A stretch of DNA of 64,000 nt from Cruorifilaria tuberocauda (taxonomy: Eukaryota > Nematoda > Chromadorea > Rhabditida > Onchocercidae). Each line of letters starts with the position of its first letter. Position 1 is the stretch's first letter. The position numbers were made by a program, and so were the translations under genes. This document shows positions 12,401 through 24,100 of the stretch, piece by piece. The DNA is taken from the NCBI GenBank assembly GCA_013365365.1, contig JABVXU010000012.1, positions 248,001 to 312,000 of the forward strand, written 5' to 3'. Under the pieces are notes generated by a model. The model was not told where the DNA came from, made no database searches, and was given only the letters and a program-made list of their open reading frames with translations.

Positions 12401-14361
12401 TTTCAATAGTTGATCCACTTATAAGTTAATTTTCTCACAAGTAGAATCAGGCGGATTTTCTTTGAATTTGTATTTTAGATTTTCAATTTTTCTGGTGGAT
12501 TTTGGTTGGTTCAAATGGGTGCTGGCTAATGATGTCATCGATATATCCTCCATGGATCAAGTTAGCACCTCTAGTTTTGATAGTTGAAGAAATTCGAATG
12601 TCGACTGGCAATCATATATATATATGCTTTATTGTTTTGTTCCTAAAATATCCCATGCTAGATTCATGTTTTCTTCTACTATAATTCGTCTTATTGAAGT
12701 GTAATCCGATCCGGAATCTGCCAGTAGCAATGATTCATTGTCAAGAAGATATGACCAGTGCGCTACATGCTAAGGTATGTTTGTGCATGGATGTCTACTT
12801 TCAAAGTGAGTTCGATCTTGACAAACTTTTTAATCAACAATGACAAGATTGCTGCTGTGTTGAATTATGGAGACTTACAGGATCTCTCGAAAGGAGCAAA
12901 TTGCTACATGAGAGTAAAAGGATGCCCAATTCAAGACATATATTTAGTTGATTTGCTAGAAGCTAACAAGACTATGAACAATATGCTGACTGGTACGCTT
13001 GATGGTCTTTGTAATTTGTTTTTTCAAAATAATTTATTTTTTATAACTTTTTAATGATCTAATAAGGAGTTTTACAGATAATGTGGAAGAAATTGAAGAG
13101 ACTCAGCTAAATAACAAATGGCCCCGTGAAACCTGTGGGCGGCAATTAATGGCATCGATGATGTTAGAAACACTGAACACTGCAAATCATGATCTGACAG
13201 TACAAACTGAACATACCTGGTGCTTTTACGTTTTTGTTTAAGCATTATATTGCCCATATTTATAATACTAATTTATAGTATAATTCTCCATATAACGACA
13301 AGGTTTTATATGGACGTAATTAACTGAGGCTAAGTGATATTTTGAATTTTGAATTTTATTACTCATTACTCATTTATTCAGGCCTTTTTCTTCACCTTCA
13401 CCGTTTTCGGTGATGATGCCAGTAGCTTTTCCAATGATGATGCCACCATTGCCATTTCCGAACGCAAATTTACCATCTATTGGACATGAACAAACTCTGA
13501 AGCTTCCAAATTCACAAACAAAGAATACCAAAAATACTCGTGTTCCTCAAAATAATAACACTAAATATTCAGTTTGTTCCCGAAATTATAGCCATCAAAG
13601 GTAGAATTGTTCTCTTTTAGATGCTGTTATATGGAGCACCCATTTTTTGCTGAATGTTCTAGATTTATTTCATTGAATCTTATCAATTATCATTAATTTG
13701 AAAAGAAAATAACTTATCACATCTATATTCGGCTTACTGATTGCTGGCTGGCTAAATTTTCCAGTGTAGCTCTTCTACTAAAGTTTTCATTTGCAGGTTT
13801 CGGGACAGTAATTTGCAAAATATACAAAGAGAATGGTATAACGACGATTTATCAAGGAGAAATAGAATCGGTTTTACATTAGAAGACAGGGTGAGAAATT
13901 CCTTTGATAGAGGTGAGTTTTGGTTATTCTCCGGTTGTAAAAATATTGCAATTATTCGCAGTTTCGAAGTGAGAAATAAGATTTCTAGAGCAAAAAAATT
14001 TTATTTTATAAGTTCAGAAAGGGATCCAATAAGGAAGAGTTCAGATTTAGATGAAATTTATAAGGAATTTAACAGAAATTTTCAGATAATGGTGGTTTTT
14101 CTTGGAAACAGACACCAAAATCTGCAAAAGATCATCGTATGCTACGAAAAAGTAAGAGCCATTCAGATTCATTTATGAGAGTTTTTCCAAATTCACAAAA
14201 TGGTATATACGGTTATGTATGAGTAAACACATAAGTTTAGTTGATAATTAATTGCTTAATTCAAATTAGTAACACTATTCTAGCTTATTAAGCAAAAGAA
14301 AATTTGTAACGGAGATGATTCCATTTTTACAGATTTCGACAGTAATTCGAAGTGGGATTGA
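9437..14361 (+). CDS. Tudor-domain protein, possibly EKL-1-like
   Basis: Sixteen exons join in frame: 9437-9632, 10026-10105, 10276-10453, 10813-10944, 11151-11207, 11704-11750, 11816-11962, 12205-12383, 12479-12560, 12700-12774, 12848-12992, 13078-13219, 13382-13600, 13797-13912, 14086-14151, 14333-14361. The product is about 629 residues. At least two Tudor-type cores are visible: GEVYIAN ... IYLIDKG ... YEFPSELLDF in the first third, and SAYKAFYRAVPSRF ... FSIFLVDFGW ... NLPVAMIHC in the middle. The C-terminus is low-complexity: Met/Pro-rich (MMPVAFPMMMPPLPFP), then Asn, Arg and Trp. Tudor domains bind methylarginine peptides. In nematodes EKL-1, a Tudor protein of about this length, works with DRH-3 and EGO-1 in the CSR-1 22G-RNA pathway. 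The Tudor call is well supported; the EKL-1 assignment is inferred from length and two-Tudor layout, not from sequence comparison. Confidence 0.72.
10738..10775. repeat. 19-bp tandem duplication in a Tudor-gene intron
   Basis: Two exact adjacent copies of AAATCTTGTTTACGTTGAT lie in the intron between the exons ending at 10453 and starting at 10813. The duplication is young, since the copies are identical, and adds GTTTAC-type decoy donor sites. Confidence 0.8.
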
Positions 14362-15255
14362 ATTGAGGAGAGGTTAGGATATATTTTATTTTTCATCATT
14401 ACGACTAAACTGACTGATAATTGATAGCGGATAGAAACTTCATTCCACTTGAATTTTATTGTGATAGTATTATGATACTTGTTTGGATATGGCTAGTGAC
14501 AGAATTTGTTGACACATCGCACTCTGCGTTATTCCATATGTTTCATTGGAAAATTATTTTTACTTTAGCAATATTTTTAAAGTATACAGCATACCAGTTT
14601 TAGGCTGCTGCTGTAAATTGTGCAATCCGAATACAGCAGAGTTTTGTTACAAAGGAATAAGGAACCTCCCATGCAAATGATGAATTTAATCGACATATAG
14701 AAATCGCATATATGTGCCATTAACTTGACTATGTATTACGAAGCTCCAGCATACTTGTGAATTATTTTTGTATGAGAAATCTGAAGATTTAAATCAAAAT
14801 GAGCATAATTAAATTTATACGAGATCGCTTTATTTTTGTTTTTTCATTATATTTTTATATCCTACGTATTTCAAATTCCTATGATTTTAAAAGCTTAAGC
14901 TTCTTACTTTTGAAAACAGGGTTTTTAATCCATTTTATTTAAAGTGTTAGAAATGCAAAACTTACTTTTTCTCTGTAAGCCATTCTTACTGCTTTTTTTC
15001 GGATTATGTAAACAAATATGTCAGAAAGTTAAGTTATAAGAGCTGCTTTTCATTTGCAATCAAGAGTTAGTTCCGCTGACAATCGAAATGTTTATTTTGA
15101 GTCATAGCTAGCTATTGTCTGCAGTGACTTCGTATTCTGCAATTTTGTATAATTCCTATTAAAGAATAGATTTCGGAAAAATTAAGTGGATGTTATTGTC
15201 AAAAGGGCTGGTAATAATGGAAAACAAACGCAAGGTAAAAAAAAGAATTAAATAG
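14362..15255. other. No gene recognised
   Basis: 3' flank of the Tudor gene and AT-rich intergenic sequence. No convincing exons on either strand. Confidence 0.35.
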
Positions 15256-15472
15256 CTTTGTGACATTTGATGAAGAGGCTCTTCGCATGCCACAGGAACT
15301 CTCCGGAAATAAGACAACATTGAGGAGGACATCTGAGATGACAGAATTAAGATATGTTTTCAAGGAACTCACTATGCATGGTAGGTAGACTCTCCTGTCT
15401 TGATATCGTTGGATGAATTGCGCGGTAACAACAGGTTCCAGAACAGATGATAATTGGCTCGTCTCCAGACCG
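15256..15472 (+). CDS. Two candidate exons of an unknown gene
   Basis: Exon 15256-15380 follows TAAATAG and ends at a GTAGGT donor. Exon 15435-15472 follows ACAACAG and ends at GTAAAT. They join in phase across a 54-bp intron and read FVTFDEEALRMPQELSG ... TSEMTELRYVFKELTMHG, then SRTDDNWLVSRP. The residues look like real protein, but neither a start nor further exons could be found before IMMP1L begins at 15714. It could be a short upstream gene, a decayed exon pair, or chance. Confidence 0.3.
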
Positions 15473-15686
15473 GTAAATAAATTTCAATTAGTTTGGTATA
15501 AATGCATTTAAGGGAGTGGGTATTTGTGTTGCTGCTTCATGTGAATAAATAATGCTAAGGTTTATATCTTGATTTCGGGACTTCATCCACAATCCATTTT
15601 TCCTTTATTATGTTTTAATCAATTGATCTGATGAACCGTGATGTGCCGTGTGCATCGCTTAATCATTTTCCCTTCACATTATATTT

Positions 15687-15696
15687 ATATTTTTAG
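15687..15696 (+). promoter_or_regulatory. Candidate trans-splice acceptor of IMMP1L
   Basis: TATATTTTTAG ends at 15696, 17 bases upstream of the IMMP1L ATG. Such an acceptor next to a start codon is the usual position for spliced-leader addition in nematodes. It could instead be the acceptor of a 5' UTR intron. Confidence 0.4.
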
Positions 15697-15713
15697 CGTG
15701 TAAGTCTCTTTAA

Positions 15714-16590
15714 ATGATGTTATTTTGGAGACGATTAAATTGGCGCCTTATTCGAAATTTTGGCTATTTCTATTGTACTTCATATGCCCTTGGTCATCAC
15801 GTCGGTGAATTAGTGATATGTTCTGGGCCGTCGATGCATCCAACAATACAGGATGGTGATTTGGTAGGTATCATTTATCAAATCGTGATTTGTGAAATCT
15901 AGAAGAGAAGAAGTATAAATAGATTGTAAAAGTTTGTTTTATCTTCCTTCAACGGTTCATTGGGCTATTAATTAAATTTCTAAGATTTCAGTAATTTTTG
16001 GTTAGTGAATTGAGTTAATGTCATGTCCTGGAATAAATTCGTTAAATGGTTTTTGAATGTTTGAGTATCCAACCTGTTCTATTTCAATTCATTCAAAATT
16101 CCATTGTAAATCTCTTTTTTTTGCTTTTTCTTTTTTTTTATATTTTTATTTTTAATTTGCTCTAATTTATGATTATATATGATTTTTACTTTATCCAAAT
16201 TCGTAGATTGTCTTTTTTGATCAGTGCTAATTTGATGACTAAATCTCGCAATTGCAGGTGATTGCTGAGCGGCTTAGTGTTCATTTGCGTAACTTAAGAC
16301 GTGGCGATATTGTCGGCGTTTTGGCACCCCATGATTCGAGCGAAATGCTTTGCAAACGCTTAACAGCTATGGAACATGATACAGTGACAAATTGTTATCT
16401 GTTACCAAGTGGGAAGATTCCGCGGGGACATGTATACTTAGAAGGTGATAATGCAGTAGCTTCTACTGATTCTCGGGTCTTTGGTCCGATACCGGCCGGT
16501 CTTGTACAGGTTCGTTTAATACTCAGGGTATGGCCGTTATCAAGAGCTGGGTGGATATCGGAGCACTGGTTTTGGGAAAAACCAAGCTAG
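15714..16590 (+). CDS. IMMP1L: Mitochondrial inner membrane protease subunit 1 (IMMP1L)
   Basis: Two exons, 15714-15863 (donor GTAGGT) and 16258-16590 (acceptor TTGCAG, stop TAG), joined in phase 0, give 160 residues; the human protein has 166. It belongs to the S26 signal peptidase family. The enzyme sits in the inner mitochondrial membrane facing the intermembrane space and removes sorting signals from imported proteins. Motifs seen: the nucleophile Ser40 in CSGPSMHPTI, the general base Lys83 in LCKRL, the box RRGDIV before it, and the C-terminal GHVYLEGDN plus DSRVFGPIP that complete the active site. Residues about 10-35 are the N-terminal membrane-associated segment. Two adjacent ATGs open the frame. 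Everything needed for activity is present. Confidence 0.95.
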
Positions 16591-18112
16591 TAATTTATTA
16601 TGCTTAGATTTGTTGAAGCCTTCAGTCGAAATTTCTGATGGCATAAATTTTCCTATCTTAAAAACTGTAATATGGCGTGTGTGATTTGATAGAATACTAG
16701 TACCAACTGACTAACAGATAAAGCGAGCTAGGAGAGTTAAAAGTTAAAAAAATTAGCAAATGGTAATTGATGATGAAACGATATTACATTCTCTAGGTCG
16801 CATAATGTTTTTTTTGTTATAGTTATTCATCTGATGTGATATATTATAAGATTTACTGTTACTTTTTCGATAAGTACATGAAGAGTTTTTTGATTGTTCA
16901 TAGAGCAATGTGTGTCTATCGTCTTTTTTCACGAAAAGATACCACTTCTGTACCTTATATTATAACTTTTCTAATTATCGGTTAAAATACTGAAGTTTTT
17001 CCTAAGTGTTGAAAACTTTGAAAGAGGATGTTAATGAAAACGAATGTGTTGCCTAACAAATAAAGTGATGAAAATGGTCTAATGGAATTTATAGTATCAA
17101 AGATGCTTTATAGTTTCCTAACTTTTTTGACTTGAACAATTTAGAAAAAAATTGTAATTTCGAATCTGTTAAGAGAAATTTGAAGTGGTACTTTTATTTT
17201 GGGAGATTTGTTACATCGCATTTGAAGAAAAAAGGAGAAATTGAAGGGAATAGTGAGCTGAATCGATTCAAATACAGATAAGCTTTAATATATGAAAGAA
17301 GAAGCAAGAAAATTAAGGAAGATGAAAGACAGGAAAGATAAATGTGGGAACATAGCTAAGCTAGTTGGAAAAGGGTGTTTGGAACCCAACTTTTGCATTT
17401 TGTTCTAATCATATTGTCTTGATGACGGGCCGCATGTGGTGCAGGTGTATAGTGGACGGCATTTGTAGATAGTTATTTTTGTTTCATGCAAGTATTATTC
17501 CAGCTCTTGCGCATTTTCAGGTGAGGGAAAACCGTTGTTATATATTTCGATATATTTCCTCTTTTAGATGAGATGGCATTACTGTCAGAGTAGTGTGTTA
17601 GTGTCGTTTTCCTATTTTGGTGCAGATAGTTGAAAGGAAAATAAAATTACTTCTTACTTTTACTTCATTTTTTAATGCCAGCATGTGCATTGTTATTAAT
17701 ATAATTATCTTAAGTTAGTTATTTTTTCTACCTTTCTAAATGTATCAAATGAAATGCGTTTACCTATATCCTCTAACTTTTTTTTCATTTTTCATAATTT
17801 TTTTGATTCTTTCCTGTAAATTCCTCTCTAATTTTTTCTCGACATTTCTAATTTATGATTGAAATTCCAACATATCATTGTCCTAGCGTGATTAGGACAA
17901 TATTTATAATCAACTTATGATTTTCCAGTTCTCCATAAGCAATATAGCTACCTGCGTTTAATTTTTTATGGTGCTAAGTCTTTCAGTGTTTTTATTACTT
18001 TGCTTATCTATTAGCTATATGTTTAACTTGTTACCAATATAATGAAAAAACTTAAGGTAAAATCAACCAATAAATCTTTGCTTTTGTGAATTTCGAATCG
18101 CAACGTGAGTCT
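16591..18112. other. Intergenic between IMMP1L and GBF1
   Basis: No convincing exon on either strand. The right part must hold the GBF1 promoter; I recognise no specific element. No clear acceptor lies within the last 50 bases before the GBF1 ATG. Confidence 0.4.
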
Positions 18113-21100
18113 ATGGCGGTGAATGGTTTATACGTAGTTCAAGGTGAAGCTAATGCTGTGGTAGCATTGTTAAAAAAAGCGCACCGAAGCTGGTCTCATC
18201 ATCAGCAGCAGATTCATTTAGGGCATTCATTACTTGATGAAACTGATCCGTTGTTGAGGAATTTTGCAGATCTAAGGGATGTTTTCAATTCCGTAAGTAT
18301 ACTTTAATTTTAATGTTTTAATTTTAAACATTAAAAAAAATTTTTAACATCAATTTTAAAGTTAAGTTAAGAGTCTTTAATCTCACTAGCTAAATTCCGG
18401 TTTTGACATTTTCCGGCTTAAATCGGTAAATGGGGAATCATAAAAGGCATTCAATATATATATATATATGTGCATTCATTATATTTTTAGTCTCATTGAC
18501 AAAAGGTAAAGCTCGAAAAAGTGAGAAAGGATGAAAATACAGCTTTTATTCTGTAGTTCTTTTAAACATGTCCATATGCATGAATCATATTAGCTTGGGT
18601 ATAGAAGAAAAAAAATAAACAATGGGTGAATAATAATTGAAGATAATTTTAGCCTAATATTTCGGTTCTTGTTTCTCTTCTTTCTTCCTTTTGCTTTTTT
18701 TTATCATATCTATAAATCACTTATTTTTCTTTCGGGTACTTACTTGCAGGTTATTTGCATCTAATCATATATTAAAGATTAAATGTCTGCAAAGTCGACT
18801 TCCCGATTTTTTGTACCGGATAGCAAATGATTTTTATGCTCTTCTAATTTTGGATTTTTAAATATAATCATTTTATGTTATCAATGTTACAAAAATATTG
18901 CAAATATTGTGATTGAGGTAAACGACTTATCGGATATGAATCCAGACACATTCTTAAGTCCATTTCTGGACGTGATACGTTCTGATCAGACCAATGGTCC
19001 AATAACGGCGCAGGCTTTGTCATCCGTCGCTAAATTTCTTAGTTATGGATTAATTGATAGTTCAAGGTTATTCTCTTACTTTTCATTCTTGTTAGTTCAA
19101 TTCTTTATTCCAAACTTATCACTTCTAAGATTTTTTCACTGTTGAATAATAGTGGGTGTAAATATTGCAGTATCAAAGCATCAAATGCAGTAGAAAATAT
19201 TGCGGATGCTGTAACGCATGCGAAATTTATTGGTAGTGCCGACAGTGGTAGGGATGAAGTCGTTCTACTAAAAATTCTTCAGGTTGTTTAAATTTATAGT
19301 TTTTGAATGAAGAATTTCAATTCATATGTTGCTGATGATAATGGAGATTCTCCTGTCAGTTTCATAATGAGTAAAGAATAGTTTTTTTCAAACTTTTTAG
19401 TATAATGGTGCGGTAGCTTTTATTTCAAAGTTGGAAACTCTGCCAATATTATTTAAAACTTAGTTTCTTTTATTTCTCCAGGTGCTGCGTACTCTTATGC
19501 TTACACCAATTGGACGATTATTATCAAATGAAAGCGTTTGCGAAATGATGCAAAGTTGTTTTCGGATTAGTTTTGAACCTGCTCTGAGCGAACTTTTACG
19601 TGAAGTTGCTGAATCTACTTTATCTGATATGACTCAGCTTTTATTCACCAGGTTACCGACATTTCAAGAAGATATTCGTCATCCTTATATTCGGAAACTG
19701 GTATTAATTTTCGAACTTGTATCGTTTGTTAAATCTTTTCAGATTCTTCATTAAAAAATATCTAAGCTCCACCATTTTTTTCATATGCGCTTTCCGGCTT
19801 TCTCAGTTGTTAATAGACTTAATATTGATATGATGAGTAACTTTAAAATCAAAATTAGTGAATATTTTTCCAGAGATAATTTGTGAATCTTTTGAAATTT
19901 CTTTAGGCGAAAAGAGTTTTTAAGTTTTTCTATCTCGTAATCATTTTTGAACAGTAGAGGCCATCTCTATGTCATTTCAGAATACTATCCGAAGGTTTGA
20001 GAGGTTTTTAATTTGTGAGTTCAACTTGAAATAATTTTGAAATCTTTCGTGTTTTCACTCTGTCATTGGTGATTTCTGATATTATTTCTGTTTTCCAGAT
20101 GAAACGTGCTGGTCATTCAGTAGGGAAGAGAAAGAAACGGAAAGCTTTCTTTAATGATATTGTAAAGAATGAGAAAGGAGAAAAAAATAGCATTGAAAAT
20201 GATGTCCCAGCACATCGACAAGTTAGATACACTTTCATTTCAATTCTTTGTAATATTCTAATTTTTGACTGGTTATTGAGTATCATCACTCATTTTCTTT
20301 TTTTTTAAATTATTTCTTAAATTATTCATAAAATTAAAATTAGTTTTAATTGTTGTCATTTTTTTCATCATTATGGATTTAGTCGAAGAAAGAAAATATG
20401 GAATTGATGCAAAAAGAAAATAGTCAAAAAAGTGGTGATAACGTTGAATCAGCACAAAAATCAGATCCATTAAATTCGACTGAAGTGATGCCGCTTTTGC
20501 AAAATAAGAATAGAAAACTGTGTAACAGTAATCTTCAGACCACTGCTATCGGTGGAGCAGAAATGAGTAAAGTTCTAAATTATTTAATCGGAGTATTAGT
20601 GAAACGTCATATCCATTTACTCTATTACATTATCATAAGCGATTACTCCGAAATCCTAAAAACTTATCAGATTTAAAATTAACTTTTTTCTGCCACTTTC
20701 TAGAAATTTTTATTGAAGTAGAAATGAGGTTATTTTCAAAAGTTATTTCTATCTTTTTTGCAGATGCTACTAATTCTAATCGGCACTTGACGAAACAGTC
20801 CGGATCTGTTGAATGTTATGGCACTGCTGTTGCTAGCGAACTGTCTAAAGAACCTTTCGAAGCAATAAGACTTGATTCAGATGATGGTGTTTTACCAGAC
20901 GATGATGATGTGAGTACAGATCTTTCCCTTGAAATTCCACTGATTTTCAATAATTAAATCATACGGTGATCGACAGATCAACGACAAGTTTTCGATTGAC
21001 TCATCTATATTTTCTAAGATCGATTTAATAATTTTCAGAGTTCTACATCATTTGAGGAAGAGAATAACGAAAAGGGACGGGTGGTCAGAAAAAGGATAAA

Positions 21101-24100
21101 AAGTCCCGAGGAGATGGTAAAGCAAATAACCAACTCTGAAAAGGTAGTCACGCCGCTTTATTTGTGGAAGTTTTTAAGTAGGCATGAATGTATGAAAATG
21201 ATTAAGATTATTTAATTTCAGGCAAATTTTGTATTAAATGATGATAAACTGACACCATCTACAGAGACGATTTCTTTAAATGCAATTTCTCACATACCAT
21301 ACGGTATACCATGTGTTCGTGAATTACTCAGGTTAATGGATTACTCATTATTAGTTCTTGTTGTAGAGTTTCCAGTTATAAATTTTGTTAATAAAGTTCT
21401 GAAGAAAAAAATCAATAAACTGAATGTACCAAATTGGAGTCAAAAAGGATCACAGTGAGCCATTTGAACATATATAAATGAGAAATGTTTATGTCGTCAT
21501 GGAATCTTCGGTTATCACACATTTTTAGCTTGCTGCTTAATTTACCAATTTATTATTTTAAAAAAAAAAACAAAGAAGCTATAATTTTCAGAGTAGGCTA
21601 AGTCTAAGTTTCTTTTTTAGGTTTTTAATTGCTCTAACTAATCCATTGGATCGTGCCAATACGGAATCAATGATTTTGATGGCGTTAAATTTGCTCACCG
21701 TTGCACTCGAAGCTGGTGCCGATCATATGCGCAATTTTTCCTTACTGATGCCGCTTGTGAAAGATGAACTTTGCCGTGCTCTTCTACAGGTGTGCTTATC
21801 CAATTTTAATAAATCATAATCCAAAGTATTGGAAAAATAGCTTGCACCGCAGGAAGTATTTCGAACTATTATTTACTAACATTTACAATTACTAATTTTG
21901 ATGAAACGTAATGTGGTATTCGGGCTTCATTAATAAACTCCAAATTATGTGCCGTGCTACAGTTTGGAATTTAATAGATTAGTTTTCAGCTTTTGGATAC
22001 CGAAAAGTTACCCGTATTCGCAGCGACAAATCGTGTCTGTTTTCTGTTGTTTGAGGGTCTTCGCTCAGATTTGAAATTTCAACTTGAAATGTATTTCCTG
22101 AAGTTACAATCAATCGTAACCAGTGAACAGGTTCTGTTTTTACTTTATATTGTTTTGATCATTTGAAGTTTTCTATGTTATTTTTATTTTGAAAATTAGT
22201 ATACGTAGATTAAGATGCTTCATTTCTATGATTTAACATAGGAAATAAAATTTTTGGTATTTGAGACTCGTATTAGTTATGAACAAAAGGAAATGGCACT
22301 GGAAAGTATTGTGCAATTATGGCGTATAGCAGGACTGGTTACGGAAATTTACTTGAATTATGATTGTGATTTGTACTGCTCAAATCTTTTTGAAGATCTT
22401 ACTAAGGTAAATATTTCTTATTTGCTTAAAATTATTTCTTATTCATTTTATCATACAAGCAGAAATTTCAAATTTTTAAATTATTATTGCTTCGTTATTT
22501 TAAGCTTCTTCTTGAAAACGCATTTCCTATTCTGGGTCTACGTTCTATCAATTTACTATCGCTTGATGGTTTGTTGACTGTAATTGATACGATTGATAAT
22601 AACTGTGTGTACAGACAGGCTGGTGGTGCTCATCAGAAAACTAGTATTCCAACGTTGGTTCAGTTTATTGTATAAATTAGGAAATTATTGACTTTATCTG
22701 ATGTAAATTATTATTTTTGAATATCTTTAATCCATCATCATGTTTTTTAATCTAATATGGGATTTTTAGTTCAATACCGGGGCAGTTACACTTACCAGCT
22801 ATCAGTGGATATGCTTTTGGGAGACAGAGTGCGATCAATGAAACTTTATGTAGGTTGTTAAAGCGATAGAAAGAATATGTCTAATAAATTTATAATTTTT
22901 TGATTAAGGCATCTAACATAGCAGTATATCATAAATTTTTTTGAAGTTGTGCATATGTCTTTCAAGTTGCACGTATTGATTCTGTTATGGAAGTTAAGTT
23001 TTGGGTTAAAGAAATTGGTTCTAGATGGTATAGGATTGTTAGCGATTAGAACTACTGAAGTTTGCTGTGATGGCTTTCATCTTCAAAATCTCTTTTTAGA
23101 TTTCGCCAATCAACCATTCATAATTTTTTTCCAATTTTTTTTAAAGCAGTTACTGCGATGGGAGGAACGGCGCTTGTTGAAACGTTTTTATCTTCTACAG
23201 CACTGCACGCAAATCGGATGGCTCCGTCGTCAGCTCTTCCATCAATTATAGAGGTCATAGAAAGAAAAAAGAAGAAGCGAATTATCACGGAAGCGACGGA
23301 ATTTTTCAATCAGGATCCGAAGAAAGGTCCACATATGATTAAACTTTAAAATGATAATTGAAAGTCAAGTAATTAGAAAAATATATGCTGGAAATTTTTG
23401 CAGGAATTGAATTTCTCAAAGAAAAGAGAATTTTCAAATCACCGTTAGATCCTGTGGATGTCGTAGCATGGTTAAAAGAGAACCCACACCTCGACAAAAA
23501 GCGCATTGCTGATTACATCTGCAGGTTTATTATTATTTATTATATTTTAATTCTAACAATGTTGTATATTTTTGGTCTGTCGTGACGTAAGATCTGAAAT
23601 TTGAATTATTATAAATTATTAAATCGATTTGTGTCTAGTATCCATCAAGCTAATTAGTAGTATCTTTTAGTGAAGTTTCTGTTAAAATATCAGTGGATTA
23701 TTGAGTGTTTTTTAGCGAGTGAGAAAAATTAGATGAAAGAGAGAAAGAGATTCAGAAAATATGTGTAATGAAGTTTCCAGTGCATTTTTAACATTCCATA
23801 ATGAACAGATATGGAATTTTTTAAACTCACCGTTGTAAACTGCAGCCGAAAAAATGCCACTGTGTTGGATGCGTTTGTTCGGTCATTCCCTTTCGAAAAT
23901 ACTCGTCTGGATGACGCTTTGCGTATGTTTCTAGAAACATTTAGATTACCCGGGGAAGCTGCAGAGATCTCAATGGTAATGCAGCATTTTGCAGGTTAGT
24001 GCACTAATTTGTGTTAAGCAGTGCTAAGTATTTGGTTGTAAAGTACTTGTTAAAGTTAAAACTGGAATAATTTATCCGCTAATTTTCGTGAACAGTGCAG

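Noticed and set aside
22949..23251. ORFs within GBF1 introns and alternative frames
   Set aside because: The GBF1 exon chain fixes the frame; these overlap it in wrong frames or lie in introns without family similarity.
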